A DNA stretch of 64,000 nt from Bacteroidales bacterium (lineage in GTDB: Bacteria; Bacteroidota; Bacteroidia; Bacteroidales; VadinHA17), in assembly GCA_016715075.1 (NCBI GenBank), contig JADKBK010000022.1:33083-97082 (forward strand), in the 5' to 3' direction. Positions 37,286 to 47,322 of the stretch are shown in pieces. A program made the translations under genes and the position numbers. Numbering within the stretch: the first letter of the stretch is position 1; the number at the start of each line of letters is the position of its first letter. The notes below the pieces were generated by a model, which saw only the letters and a program-made list of their open reading frames with translations, was not told the DNA's origin and searched no databases.

Positions 37286-38467
37286 TTACAGACTTTGGAT
37301 TGAATCGAGTGCAGCGGCAACTGTATCTTCAAGTTCATCATACTCTTCAAAGCCCAGCGATAGTCTTAACATTCCTGGTTCAGGATACTTTTTACCCCAT
37401 ACGGCTTCCACAGGCATCAGAATTGTATGCGGATCCCCAAGTGTTGGTATCAGTTTGATTTTTTCAGACACATGACTAATAAATTTGTCCCTCCGGATTC
37501 TCTTCTCCTCAGGATTGCTGCCTTCAAAATCAAATGTAACCATACCGCCAAAACCTTTTGCGTTGAAAAGCTTTGCAGCAATATGATGGGTTTTATGGCT
37601 TTTTAATCCCGGATACCATACCTTCCCTATTATCGATCTCTCATTAAGGAAGGCAGCGAGCTTCGATGCATTACTGCACTGGCGGACGAACCTTAGCCTG
37701 AATGATTGAATCTGTGTCTGTAATCTGTATGCATCATCAGGACTAAGCATATGTCCGACAAATTTTCTGTATTCTATGGCCGACTTCATAATGTCTTTAT
37801 CATTTCCGCAGATCACTCCGGCAGACAGGTTTCCATGTCCGGAAAAATATTTTGTTGCACTGTGAATCACAATATCTGCTCCGTCATCAAGAGGTTTGCT
37901 CAGATAAGGTGTTGCGAAAGTATTGTCGACAATCACTTTCGATCCGTATTTTCCTGCTATTCTAATAATTTCCGGGACATCTGTGACTATAAGCATCGGA
38001 TTTGATATTGTCTCAACAAAAACCACTGAGGGTTGAACCTTTGACATGTTTTTCTCAAATTCCCTGAGGTTATAGCTTCCGTCTTCAGCTGTGAAATATT
38101 GAATATCAATGCCTCTGCGTGCTTTCAGTACTGATTCTATAAATGAAATTGTACCTCCGTAGATCTCTGAGAAGAAGATCCATGGCCGGGTTTCTTTACC
38201 GGTGTGGAACAGTGCGGTGGCCGTATCGATAGCCGACATCCCCGACTGGGTCAGCAGAGCCCACTTGCATTGTTCAAGTTTCATTATTTCCTCTTCAGCC
38301 GAGACAATTGTAGGATTTCTGTACCTCGAATAGATGAAATATTCCGGATCTCTTTCATGTTCTGTTTCATTTCTGAAGGCAGCCTCAGTTGTCGCAGCAT
38401 CAAATAGTTCAAATCCGGCATCCCTGTAAACAGGCATACGTGAACTGTTTACCTCGTTCTTTTTCAT
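37286..38467 (-). CDS. Cys/Met-metabolism PLP enzyme (cystathionine gamma-lyase/synthase family)
   Basis: 393 residues. Fold-type I PLP enzyme of the trans-sulfuration family. The SRYRNPTI entry loop, LLTQSGMSAIDTA (PLP phosphate site), VDNTFATPYLSKPLDDGADIVIHSATKYFSGHGN with the Schiff-base Lys, and the C-terminal LRLSLGFEEYDEL are all present. Family members cut or exchange sulfur groups of cystathionine, methionine or homocysteine; the exact reaction cannot be assigned from sequence. Its ATG overlaps the TGA of the DmsBC-like gene (ATGA), so it is translated from the same transcript as the molybdopterin oxidoreductase. That suggests a sulfur-compound link between the two (inference). Confidence 0.85.
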   Translation of the reverse strand: MKKNEVNSSRMPVYRDAGFELFDAATTEAAFRNETEHERDPEYFIYSRYRNPTIVSAEEEIMKLEQCKWALLTQSGMSAIDTATALFHTGKETRPWIFFSEIYGGTISFIESVLKARRGIDIQYFTAEDGSYNLREFEKNMSKVQPSVVFVETISNPMLIVTDVPEIIRIAGKYGSKVIVDNTFATPYLSKPLDDGADIVIHSATKYFSGHGNLSAGVICGNDKDIMKSAIEYRKFVGHMLSPDDAYRLQTQIQSFRLRFVRQCSNASKLAAFLNERSIIGKVWYPGLKSHKTHHIAAKLFNAKGFGGMVTFDFEGSNPEEKRIRRDKFISHVSEKIKLIPTLGDPHTILMPVEAVWGKKYPEPGMLRLSLGFEEYDELEDTVAAALDSIQSL

Positions 38468-39764
38468 TTTTCAGCTTCTTTTAAATGACTATAGATAAGT
38501 CTGTTAATATCAAGTGGTTTGAAATCGATATAGAAAATAATCCTGTCAAGCAGATCGCCGGTCAGGAATAAAATAATCACAGCCTTTTCCGGATAGGAAA
38601 TCCCTGATATCAGACTAATACATGTAATGATAAGCATTGATGTTCTGACAAATCTCATCACAAAATTCAGATTATCATCCCGATTTGTGATCATATTCCA
38701 TAATATTGTTACCAGCTTGATAGCTGCGATAAAAATAAATGGCAGGATCTTTCCGGTAAGAAATGATACCATCAGCAGTGCTGTAATGAAAGTTTGACCA
38801 CTGTGCAGGAAAACAGTTTTTCTCTTATCAGCAAAAGATATACGGCATCAATTGAAAGGAGTAAAATAAGGCCTGTTACAGAAGAGACAATCAGCAGCAG
38901 CGGCATCTGGTAAAGCAGTGTTGCTCCGGAAAGCAATGAGTATAAAATAAATAAAATTATTTCCCTGCTAAGAGGTGACTTTCTGATATTTAGAACAGCC
39001 TTCCATGCTCTTTTCTTTTTTCCCAGATGAAGCAGGGATAATAGACCAGCAAGAATAATTACTGAAAAAAATCCGGGTGTTTTCGGAAAGATTCCGTCAA
39101 CCAGAGCAGAAATCAACTTTGCAACAGAGAAGGTCATCAGAAAACTGAAAGCAACCAGGCTCCATTCTCCATTTTTCAAAGGCTTATTTTCTTTGATCAG
39201 CTCCGGGTCTGTATCAAATCTGTTCTCCGGAATAACTCTGAGGGGAGGATAAGTATCTCCCTGAAGTTTGACCGATGGTCTGAGGTTTTTTTCCGGGAAC
39301 CAGGTAACTCTTCCGGAAGCATCCTGATCTGCTGTTTCTCCGCTTTCCAGTGCGCCTGTAGGACATGCTGTGGTACAGGCAGGCATCAAGCCATCTTTCA
39401 GCCTTTGATAACAGAGATTGCACTTTATGATAATCCTGTCCGGAGGATGAAATTTCGGGGCTTCATACGGGCAATTCCACTGACAATACCTGCAGCCAAT
39501 GCATTTAGAGTCATCAATGACTATCGCCCCGGTAACCTCATCTCTGGTAAAGGCCGATGCAGGGCAGCCATCCATGCATACTGCTGTTTTGCAATGGTTG
39601 CATGCCAGTGAAAGGTTTATTACAGGGAGAGAAGGCAATCCCGGTTCGTTATAGGTGAAGATTGTCCTTGGACTGACAGGCCACTTATTTTCAAGAATGC
39701 ACGCAGCTCTGCATGCACCGCATGCAACACACCTGTTGTGATTGAAAATAAATCCTTCAGCCAT
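38464..39764 (-). CDS. DmsB-DmsC fusion: ferredoxin subunit plus membrane anchor, frameshifted
   Basis: Start at ATG 39764 (MAEGFIFNHNRC), which overlaps the catalytic-subunit stop by 8 bases; the open frame runs 12 codons further upstream. Residues about 11-155 hold four [4Fe-4S] cysteine groups: CVACGACRAAC, CNHCKTAVCMDGC, CIGCRYCQWNC, CNLCYQR with a late CTTACP. From about residue 200 a DmsC-like anchor of some eight helices follows. The first frame ends at 38772; adding one base in the A4 run 38810-38813 (T4 on the coding strand) continues through FLHSGQTFITALL into the second frame ending at 38464. The fusion passes electrons between the quinol pool and the catalytic subunit. Confidence 0.85.
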
Positions 39765-41790
39765 GTTTATCTGCTTTTTCAACCTGCACTTGAGTATCAT
39801 GAAAGGCCGCTCCCATACCTATATCAGTAAATCTTCCGGCAATCAGGAGATTGCCACCTCCCCCTTCATTTAGCCAGATCCCGTTTGGCAGGACAATTAT
39901 ACCGGCAGGCACTCTATGGGATATGCGGGCTGTTGTTATAATCTCTCCCAGATCATTGAACATGCGAATCTGATCACCTGTGAAGATCCCACGGCTTTTT
40001 GCATCAGAGGGTGAAAGCTCAGCTGCCGGTTCCTGCAGTGTCGTCCTTATAAGATCCAGATTGCCAAATTGAGAATGTATTCGTCCTGCAATATTTGGTG
40101 TTAAAAAACAAAGTGGATATTTCTCATTATCAGACTCAAGCGGGCTGTACCCGGGAACAGGAGAAATGCCCCATTTTCTGTGAGCCTCAGAGGAAAACAG
40201 TTCGATTTTACCCGAAGGTGTTTCAAATTTCATATCGTTGTAAGCAATCTCCTGAAGGCCAGGTGCAAGCACTGGTCCCTTTTTGAGGTCACTCAGCGTA
40301 AGGCTGGAATAGCCCTTTATCCTTGTTTCCAGCCATTTTTCAATATTATCATTCCCCGGTTCTGGTAATAAGCCCGGATCCATATTCAGTCCCATCTTTT
40401 TTGCCAGCCGGTAATATATTTCACTTTCCGGCATTACCTCACCCGGGCAGGTAATTACAGCTGGTTTGTAACAAACATATGGAGACCAGTAGGATCCTAT
40501 AATATCAGACTGTTCAAAAATATCCCTGGCAGGCAGAATAATATCGGCCATGGCTGCTGTATCTGTCATAAATTGTTCAACAACGACAACGAATTCCAGA
40601 TCTGAAAATGACTTCCTGACTGTTCCTGAATCAGGTGACTGAAGTATCGGATTTCCCCTTTCAATCCAGGCGCCTTTCAGCGGAGGATCTTTTGCTATAG
40701 AAATATCCCTTCCAAGATTTGTCATTGAGACAGTTCTTCTGAAAGGAAAATCCTGTCCGGCATCAGGATAATAAGACTGAGGTTCCTTTACAGTGTCAAA
40801 TATATAGCTCTGCAGATTTGCATAATTAAACCCTGCTCCTGGCTTTCCTATATTGCCTGTTAAGATATTCAGTGAAAGAATAGCCCTGATAGTCTGTCCC
40901 CCGTTGATATGTCTCTGCAATCCGTATCCGGGAATTATTGTAACAGGACCTTCCAATCCAATAATATCTGCAAGTTCATATATATTCCCTGCAGGAATTC
41001 CGGATATTTTTTCACAATCTTCAGGTGAAATTGTAAGAGACGCACAAAAGTCATTGAATCCTTTTACAAAGCTGTTTATAAAGTGACTGTCAATAAGGTT
41101 TTTCCGTATCAGAACGGAGGCTATGGCCAGTGCCAGTGCACCATCTGTTCCGGGTTTCGGGCTCAGCAGGAGATCTGCATGATCGGCTGTCAGAGTGCGG
41201 CGTGGATCGATGACAATTACCTTACTGCCTTTTTCCCTTGCCCGGGCAATGAATGCTGTTTCTTGTATATTGGTCTCGGCCGGGTTTTTCCCCCATATTA
41301 TAATTGTCTTTGCATTCTCAATATCCCATGGTACATTATGTTTTACAGTCCCTAGAGTCAGCCTTACTGCTTCAAGTCCAGCAGGCCAGCACAGATTACC
41401 ATAGGTAGTTGTTGCCCCTCCAAATCCTTTCCAGAATGAATTGCTAATCTCATTCACAAGTCCCGACATTCCGCTTCCCCTGTAAAACAATACGGATTGA
41501 GGCCCGAACTTTTCTCTCAATGAAAGAAGTTTTTCCGCTATTCTTTCAAGAGCTTCGTCAGCGGTGATCTGTTTAAATTTCCCTGTGGAAGTTTTCCTGA
41601 GAGGATGGATAATCCTGTCGGGGGAATGTGTACGTTCAATATAGGAAAGACCTTTGATACAGGGCCCATTGGGAGTGGCGAGATTGCCAGGGTAAGGATA
41701 AATATGTTTTATTATATTGTTCTCAACCTGCACCGTGAATGAACAGGTGCTGTAACAATTTCTGGGGCAGACAGTTATAAATTCTTCCAT
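39757..41790 (-). CDS. Molybdopterin oxidoreductase, DMSO reductase family catalytic subunit
   Basis: 677 residues. The N-terminal [4Fe-4S] site is C-x3-C-x3-C (CPRNCYSTC, residues 8-16) with a fourth Cys in NGPCIKG. Then come YGNLCWPAG, VIVIDPRRTLTADHADLLLSPKPGTDGALALA (molybdopterin guanine dinucleotide binding), and a C-terminal cofactor-binding domain (PLCFLTPNIAGRIHSQFGNL). No twin-Arg signal is visible at the N-terminus, which is unusual for an exported DmsA/PsrA relative; the enzyme may be cytoplasmic or the start may be misread. The CWPAG region differs from the usual Ser ligand context, so the Mo ligand and substrate (sulfoxide, polysulfide or another) are open. No TorD-type chaperone gene is in the window. 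Confidence 0.85.
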   Translation of the reverse strand: MEEFITVCPRNCYSTCSFTVQVENNIIKHIYPYPGNLATPNGPCIKGLSYIERTHSPDRIIHPLRKTSTGKFKQITADEALERIAEKLLSLREKFGPQSVLFYRGSGMSGLVNEISNSFWKGFGGATTTYGNLCWPAGLEAVRLTLGTVKHNVPWDIENAKTIIIWGKNPAETNIQETAFIARAREKGSKVIVIDPRRTLTADHADLLLSPKPGTDGALALAIASVLIRKNLIDSHFINSFVKGFNDFCASLTISPEDCEKISGIPAGNIYELADIIGLEGPVTIIPGYGLQRHINGGQTIRAILSLNILTGNIGKPGAGFNYANLQSYIFDTVKEPQSYYPDAGQDFPFRRTVSMTNLGRDISIAKDPPLKGAWIERGNPILQSPDSGTVRKSFSDLEFVVVVEQFMTDTAAMADIILPARDIFEQSDIIGSYWSPYVCYKPAVITCPGEVMPESEIYYRLAKKMGLNMDPGLLPEPGNDNIEKWLETRIKGYSSLTLSDLKKGPVLAPGLQEIAYNDMKFETPSGKIELFSSEAHRKWGISPVPGYSPLESDNEKYPLCFLTPNIAGRIHSQFGNLDLIRTTLQEPAAELSPSDAKSRGIFTGDQIRMFNDLGEIITTARISHRVPAGIIVLPNGIWLNEGGGGNLLIAGRFTDIGMGAAFHDTQVQVEKADKHG

Positions 41791-41909
41791 TCCTTTTTAC
41801 AGGCAGCAGGTGTGAGCAGCATTGGGAGCAGAAATATCGTCTTGTTCATTATCAGTCAGAAAAGATTTACGTAAACTGACCTGAAATATAGAAAATAAGT
41901 TGCAAACGT

Positions 41910-42680
41910 TTAAATTATATTCAGGCTATTTAGAGGAACCCAACCTTTATTGCCATCAGAAAGCCTTATTTCAAGCCATTCTCCGACTTCATCTTCAACA
42001 GAGACCTTGGTGCCTTCATGTAAAACAAACAGGTCAGTACCGCTGCTGTCAGGTGAACTCTTACCGCTTATCACCGGATTGGTAATAACCGCCTGATGGC
42101 TGTCATGGACCAAATACTTGTTACGTGAAGAGAGAACAAAAGACCCGAGGGAGATAATAAAAAGAGAAACTGCGAACCAGAATCCGATGACCTTATGCCT
42201 GTAGTTTAAAGAGTAAATGTAAAGTGACAGAAATAAAAGGGAGAGAATAAAAGAGACTATACTTATTCTGGCCCATTGGTTTGAGGAGAGAAACAGTGAT
42301 ACAAAATTATACCATCGCACAAAGAAGAGCTCCGGTATCTCCTGAAACCTGTCTACAATAAGCGTTCTGGCAATCTGCAGATTGTAGTTAATATCCTCAT
42401 CTGCAGGTTTAAGCAGGTATGCCCGTTCATAAAACAGAATTGCCTGAGGGATATTATTCAGTTTGAAATAGGCATTTCCGATATTGTAGCACAGGGCTGC
42501 AGAGCGGTATCCGGTGTTATACACCTCTGTCCATGACTGCAATGCATCGTTATAACTGCCGGCTGAGAAGTAGGTAACACCCTGGTTGAATTTCCCTGTG
42601 CCCGATTCCTGGGCGTAAGCTCCTGAGGTAATTATCAGGATCAGGATAGCTGACAGTATGTTTCGTTTAATTGAGTCCAT
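41910..42680 (-). CDS. batE: BatE: TPR/SH3-like aerotolerance protein
   Basis: 256 residues. Signal peptide, then tetratricopeptide repeats (FNQGVTYFSAGSYNDALQSW, LCYNIGNAYFKLNNIPQAILFYERAYLLKP), two membrane helices near 150-195, and a C-terminal SH3-like domain (VLHEGTKVSVEDEVGEWLEIRLSDGNKGWVP). This is the layout of BatE. It ends the leftward MoxR-DUF58-Bat set, 3 bases after batD. In Bacteroides the Bat proteins were linked to aerotolerance; their molecular role remains unclear. Confidence 0.85.
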   Translation of the reverse strand: MDSIKRNILSAILILIITSGAYAQESGTGKFNQGVTYFSAGSYNDALQSWTEVYNTGYRSAALCYNIGNAYFKLNNIPQAILFYERAYLLKPADEDINYNLQIARTLIVDRFQEIPELFFVRWYNFVSLFLSSNQWARISIVSFILSLLFLSLYIYSLNYRHKVIGFWFAVSLFIISLGSFVLSSRNKYLVHDSHQAVITNPVISGKSSPDSSGTDLFVLHEGTKVSVEDEVGEWLEIRLSDGNKGWVPLNSLNII

Positions 42681-42683
42681 TTC

Positions 42684-44498
42684 TCAGGTTAATAAATTTT
42701 CAACAGACTTGATGAATTGTGATGTTTTCTCATAAATATCGGAGGCTCCCGTTTCTGATGCAGATGGGGCATAACGTGCATATTCGCATGTATCGAGGAT
42801 GTTTTTAAGGCTGTCAAGCAGCTGTTCATCCACTCCCCTGTCTGACAGGGCAGTGACTGCATTGCTTCTGGTCATCTCCGAAACAGGTATGCTTAGCTTA
42901 TCGCTGAGATAACCCCAGACAGCTTTCAGAATCTCCTCATAGAACCTGTCGATCTCATCATTTTTCAGACATATTGCTGCATTATGTAACCTTTTCACAG
43001 CAACCTTTCCGGCCTTCCTGTTTTTTACCTGTGACACATCCGAGTTACGTCTGATATGCTCTCTCCTTAAAAACAGGATCACGATAAATGCCAACGCTGC
43101 AAAGGCATAGAAGCTGTAAAATGATCTTCTTGACAGGATAATATTTGCGGCTTTGGCAAGATTTCCCGGGTCGGATTTAATGAAACGGATATCTTTTCCA
43201 AGGTACTTAACATCTTCTTTTGAGACACCACCATAGACAGTTATCCCTCCTGAATTCTGGTCACTTCCTTTTTTAGCATGAAAGCGGAATTCACGGGTGG
43301 TAAGTTTCTCATATCTGCCGCTTGATGTATTAAAGAATGAATATGTTACAGGCGGGATTATAAAGTCGCCGTTATGTCTTGGAATAAGAAGATACTCGAA
43401 GGTTTTCTGACCTGAAGTGCCGGTAATGCTGTTTTTGAGATCATCTGTTATTTTGGGATCATACACCTCAATATCAGGTGTAAGCTTCAATTCAGGAGCA
43501 GCAGCTACTTTCAGGTTACCGTTACCTGTTACGGTGATAGTGAAATTCACAGGGTCATTTACATTCACAGTATCTTTATTCAAGGCGGCCTTCATTGAGA
43601 GCTGACCCACAACCCCGGAATAGTCAGCAGGTTTAACGCCTGGCAGGGGTTTTATATGGACTTTCATTGACTGGCTGGCAACTGACCTGGGGATTGTCTG
43701 ATAAGAGGTGAAGAAATCTCCGAAAAACGGATCAGACTGTTTGCTTTTCTGTTGCACCAGGACAGAGATCTGAACAGGGTCAATCTCTATATCTCCGGTA
43801 ACCTGGGGATACAATAAAAATTGCTGAACGACACCTGTTCCGTAAATTGTTCCTCTGACATTCTCCTGCCGCAGTGATGTGAGCGGAGGTGTGGCAATGT
43901 CGGATTTCAGAAAATTATTAAAGGCTGGAAATTTTATTTCATTGATTCCGGATAGATTGACCCGTGTATAGAGCTTTACCGTTGCAGCAATAAATTCTCC
44001 GAGATAAACTTCTTTCCTGTTGAGGGTAAGGTTCACGAAAATATCATTACCAGCATACGTGGCATCGGGTTCAGAAGTTCCTGCATTTCCGCCTGATGAA
44101 GCATTCTGGCGCTGTGAACCGGTTCCAATAACTTCTATATAAATTGAATCAGAAGCATAGGTTTGATTTTTGAAGGTGAATTCTGCAGGTGAGATCACAT
44201 ATTTGCCCTCTCTTGAAGCCTGAAGGTAATAGACATAGCTGTATGATGTCTGGTGCGACATTTTACCATTTATAAGCTGGGTACTTGAGCTGTAAGAGGT
44301 CTGTGGTCCCATCAGCTTGGTGAAGCCATTAAATGACGGAGCAGCAAACTCTCCGCCACCTGAATTGACAGTCCACATTATGGTAAATTGCTCTCCTGCA
44401 TTTACGACAGAGGGATACTCTACCTTTAATGAGATATCCTGAGCCCTGAGAGCTAACGTGAAGAGGAAGGCCAGAAAAATTATTAAAATCTTTTTCAT
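42684..44498 (-). CDS. batD: BatD: large exported Bat-operon protein
   Basis: 604 residues. Signal peptide ending ALRAQ, then several beta-sandwich domains (for example VNAGEQFTIMWTVNSGGGEF, VYLGEFIAATVKLYTRVN, VNDPVNFTITVTGNGNLK, and FEYLLIPRHNGDFIIPPVTYSFF, the BatD signature). A membrane helix near residue 452 and a C-terminal cytoplasmic domain follow. It lies between batC and batE with 3-base and 15-base gaps. The protein probably spans the inner membrane with the sandwich domains in the periplasm, next to the von Willebrand proteins BatA and BatB. Confidence 0.9.
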   Translation of the reverse strand: MKKILIIFLAFLFTLALRAQDISLKVEYPSVVNAGEQFTIMWTVNSGGGEFAAPSFNGFTKLMGPQTSYSSSTQLINGKMSHQTSYSYVYYLQASREGKYVISPAEFTFKNQTYASDSIYIEVIGTGSQRQNASSGGNAGTSEPDATYAGNDIFVNLTLNRKEVYLGEFIAATVKLYTRVNLSGINEIKFPAFNNFLKSDIATPPLTSLRQENVRGTIYGTGVVQQFLLYPQVTGDIEIDPVQISVLVQQKSKQSDPFFGDFFTSYQTIPRSVASQSMKVHIKPLPGVKPADYSGVVGQLSMKAALNKDTVNVNDPVNFTITVTGNGNLKVAAAPELKLTPDIEVYDPKITDDLKNSITGTSGQKTFEYLLIPRHNGDFIIPPVTYSFFNTSSGRYEKLTTREFRFHAKKGSDQNSGGITVYGGVSKEDVKYLGKDIRFIKSDPGNLAKAANIILSRRSFYSFYAFAALAFIVILFLRREHIRRNSDVSQVKNRKAGKVAVKRLHNAAICLKNDEIDRFYEEILKAVWGYLSDKLSIPVSEMTRSNAVTALSDRGVDEQLLDSLKNILDTCEYARYAPSASETGASDIYEKTSQFIKSVENLLT

Positions 44499-44513
44499 TT
44501 CAGACTAATATAA

Positions 44514-45259
44514 TTACCAGTTCTTAACTGTCCTTACTTTTTCTTTTGAAGCTTTTGCAAGTTTAACTTTTTCCTGAACATTTTTTTCCTCATTTGCCAG
44601 CGCATTCAAAATTCTTTCAGCATCGTCCTTCGACACGGTCTGCTTGTCCTGCTGCTGGTTCTGATCCTGATTCTGTTTATCGTCTTTCTGCTGGTCCTTT
44701 TGATCATTTTTCTGGTCCTTCTGATCTTTCTTGTTCTGATCTTTTTTATTATCCTGGTTCTCTTTGTTCTGCTGCTGCTGCTGTTGTTGCTGCTGTTGTT
44801 TTTCAGCAGGTCCTGGGCATAGGCCAGATTATACTTGGCTTCAGGACTTTCAGGATTAAGCTTAAGCGATCCCTTATATGCTTCAATGCTCTCCTCAAGC
44901 TTGTTTGCTTTCAGGAGTGAATTTCCAAGATTGAACATAGCAGCCGATTTTTTCTCAGGATCCTCATTCATATTTGCACTTTCGAGAAACTGTTTACCTG
45001 CATCCTCGAATTTATTCTGCTTATAAAGGGCATCACCGGTATTGAAAACGGCATCAGGATAGTTTTTATTCGTATCAGCTGCTTTTCTGTATGCTATTTC
45101 CGATTCAGAAAAGTTGTTTTTCCCGTATTTCCTGTTGCCCTGCCTGATATATTTCTTGTCGGCCTGTGCATACAGTGCATTACAGGTTAATACAATAAGC
45201 AGTGTCATGGCAGCTGCAGCTCTTTTACTGAACAATATGTTATATATCTCTCTGATCAT
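44514..45259 (-). CDS. batC: BatC: TPR protein with Gln/Asp/Lys-rich tail, frameshifted
   Basis: The start at 45259 gives a signal-anchor and TPRs (YRQ-type FSESEIAYRKAADTNKNYPDAVFNTGDALYKQ, SAAMFNLGNSLLKANKLEESIEAYKGSLKLNPESPEAKYNLAYAQ). In the raw frame the tail becomes a Ser/Arg-rich string ending at 44606. Adding one base in the T5 run 44799-44803 gives instead a Gln tract, a Lys/Asp/Gln-rich linker and the typical BatC end SKDDAERILNALANEEKN ... KNW with stop at 44514-44516. Repair is strongly supported because this end matches other BatC proteins and closes the gap to batD. TPRs likely bind another Bat protein. Confidence 0.85.
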
Positions 45260-45277
45260 CTCATCCGCTGAAATCGG

Positions 45278-46318
45278 TTAAACTTTAAATTTAAACAATC
45301 TTATATTAGCAAGGCGCCTGTTTTTCCTTTCCATAATTATAAATTCTACTATAAGAAGGAAAATAGCCAAAGCAGCAAAAAACTGGAACTGGTCATTATA
45401 TTCTGTATACTGTGTGCTTTCAATTTCCTCCTTTTTCATTTTCCTGATGTCACTGAAAATCTGATCGAGTCCGATGTTTGTATTGCTTGCTCTTACATAG
45501 TTTCCGCCGGTAGTCATGGCAATTTTTTTCAGGATATCTTCATCAAGCCTGCTGATAACTGTATTGCCGGCTGCATCTTTGAGGTAATCTCCTTTTCCGT
45601 TTGAAAAAACGGGAACAGGAACTCCGCCTGTTGAACCTATTCCAATAGTATGAATCACGATGCCAGCTTTTGCAGCTTCTTCTGCATCAGAAGCCGGGTT
45701 ATCTTCATGGTTTTCACCGTCTGTAATAATGATCATAGCCTTGCTTTTTCCTTCGCCGGGAGTGAAGGATTTTATTCCCAGACTTATTGCAGCACCTATA
45801 GCAGTACCCTGTTTAGGTACCATTTCAGGGCCTATTGTGGAGAGGAACATTTTGGCAGATACATAATCAGTAGTAACAGGGATCTGGGTATAGGCTGCCC
45901 CGGCAAAGACAATCAATCCTATCTTGTCGTTGTCGAGGTTATCAACCAGGCGTGAGATAGCCTGTTTCGCCCTGGTAAGCCTGTCAGGCTGAATATCTTC
46001 TGCAAGCATTGAATTGCTGACATCCAGGGCAATAATTACCTCTACCCCCTGCTTTTTCACATCTTCAATCTTCGATCCGAACTGTGGTCTTGAAAGCATA
46101 ATTACACCTGCCAGTACTGCAAAGAGCAAAAGAATGAATTTAACAACCGATCTTGAATCAGAAAGTTCAGGCATCAGACTGTTAATCAGTCTTGGGTCAC
46201 CAAGTTTTTTTCTGGCTTTTCGCTTTCTTATCTCATTTACAATATACAAAAGCATCATTACCGGCAGCAGAAGCAGCAGGTATAAGTAATCGGGATTTGC
46301 AAATCTGAATAACTGCAT
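45278..46318 (-). CDS. batB: BatB: membrane-anchored von Willebrand factor A protein
   Basis: 346 residues. Two N-terminal membrane helices (residues 8-26 and about 58-78), then a VWA domain with the MIDAS motif ALDVSNSMLAEDIQPDRLTRAK (DxSxS), IVFAGAAYTQIPVTTDY (Thr) and IIITDGENHEDN (Asp), and a C-terminal helix near residue 310. It lies 11 bases downstream of batA and 18 upstream of batC. The pair of VWA proteins is the core of the Bat complex at the inner membrane. Confidence 0.92.
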   Translation of the reverse strand: MQLFRFANPDYLYLLLLLPVMMLLYIVNEIRKRKARKKLGDPRLINSLMPELSDSRSVVKFILLLFAVLAGVIMLSRPQFGSKIEDVKKQGVEVIIALDVSNSMLAEDIQPDRLTRAKQAISRLVDNLDNDKIGLIVFAGAAYTQIPVTTDYVSAKMFLSTIGPEMVPKQGTAIGAAISLGIKSFTPGEGKSKAMIIITDGENHEDNPASDAEEAAKAGIVIHTIGIGSTGGVPVPVFSNGKGDYLKDAAGNTVISRLDEDILKKIAMTTGGNYVRASNTNIGLDQIFSDIRKMKKEEIESTQYTEYNDQFQFFAALAIFLLIVEFIIMERKNRRLANIRLFKFKV

Positions 46319-46329
46319 ATCTATCCTCT

Positions 46330-47322
46330 CTATATCAGGTTCCTGAATAATGTATTCCTAACCAGTATCTCAAGTGCAAGCAGGCAAAAGGCAATGAGCG
46401 CCGGAATGAAGAATTTCTCCTCTTTTCTGCTGAATTGCTTTACATCTATCTTTGACTTTTCCAGTTTGTCTATTTCATTGTAAACCTGTACCAGTTTATT
46501 ATTATCAGTGGCCCGGAAATATTTTCCTCCTGTAGTTTCGGAGATCTCCTTCAAAATGCCTTCATCGATCTCCACCGGCATATCCTGGTACTGGATCCCG
46601 AAAGGAGTGTTAACCGGGTAGGGAGCCATGCCTTGTGTTCCCACACCAATTGTATAGACCCTGATTCCGAAGGTTTTTGCGATTCCGGCGGCAGTTGCAG
46701 GAGCAATTTCCCCCCTGTTGTTAACTCCATCTGTAAGAAGGATTATAACCTTGCTTTTCGCCTGCGAATCCTTTATTCTGTTGACAGCTGTGGCCAGACC
46801 CATACCGATAGCTGTTCCATCCTCTATCATACCGCTCTGCAGTTCCCTCAGAAGATTAATAAGCACGGCATGATCTGTTGTAAGAGGACATTGGGTAAAA
46901 CTCTCACCGCTGAAGACCACCAGTCCCATCCTGTCATAGGGTCTGCCTGAAATGAATTCCGTGGCAACATCCTTCGAAGCCTCTAGCCTGTCAGGTCTGA
47001 AATCACGGGCCAGCATACTTCCGGAAATATCCATTGTCAGTACGATGTCAATACCTTCTGTCGAGACATTCTGGAATTTACTTGTTGACTGAGGGCGGGC
47101 GAGTACTATAATAAGAAGTGTTATACATACAGTACGGAAAATGAACAGGGCGTGCCTCAGGTAATGTCTGTAAGTTTTTGCTGTTTGAGCAAAGGGCTGC
47201 AGACCCGGCATTCGTATGGAGGCAGTTGCTTTCTGCTGTTTAAAGAGATAAAAAGCTATCATTACAGGCACTACTGCCAGCAGATAGAGAAAGAGAGGTT
47301 CGGGAAACGTAATTCTGCTCAT
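46330..47322 (-). CDS. batA: BatA: membrane-anchored von Willebrand factor A protein
   Basis: 330 residues. Layout as BatB: N-terminal helices, a VWA domain with MIDAS TMDISGSMLARDFRPDRLEASK (DxSxS), VVFSGESFTQCPLTTDH and ILLTDGVNNRGE, and a C-terminal helix. Named BatA because it is the first VWA gene of the set, as in Bacteroides fragilis. The start overlaps the stop of the upstream membrane protein gene (ATGA), so translation is coupled. Its intact metal site suggests ligand binding in the periplasm. Confidence 0.92.
   Translation of the reverse strand: MSRITFPEPLFLYLLAVVPVMIAFYLFKQQKATASIRMPGLQPFAQTAKTYRHYLRHALFIFRTVCITLLIIVLARPQSTSKFQNVSTEGIDIVLTMDISGSMLARDFRPDRLEASKDVATEFISGRPYDRMGLVVFSGESFTQCPLTTDHAVLINLLRELQSGMIEDGTAIGMGLATAVNRIKDSQAKSKVIILLTDGVNNRGEIAPATAAGIAKTFGIRVYTIGVGTQGMAPYPVNTPFGIQYQDMPVEIDEGILKEISETTGGKYFRATDNNKLVQVYNEIDKLEKSKIDVKQFSRKEEKFFIPALIAFCLLALEILVRNTLFRNLI

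Noticed and set aside
44594..44920. + strand open frame opposite batC
   Set aside because: Composition follows the reverse of the Gln/Lys/Asp-rich batC tail; no start context or homologous feature.
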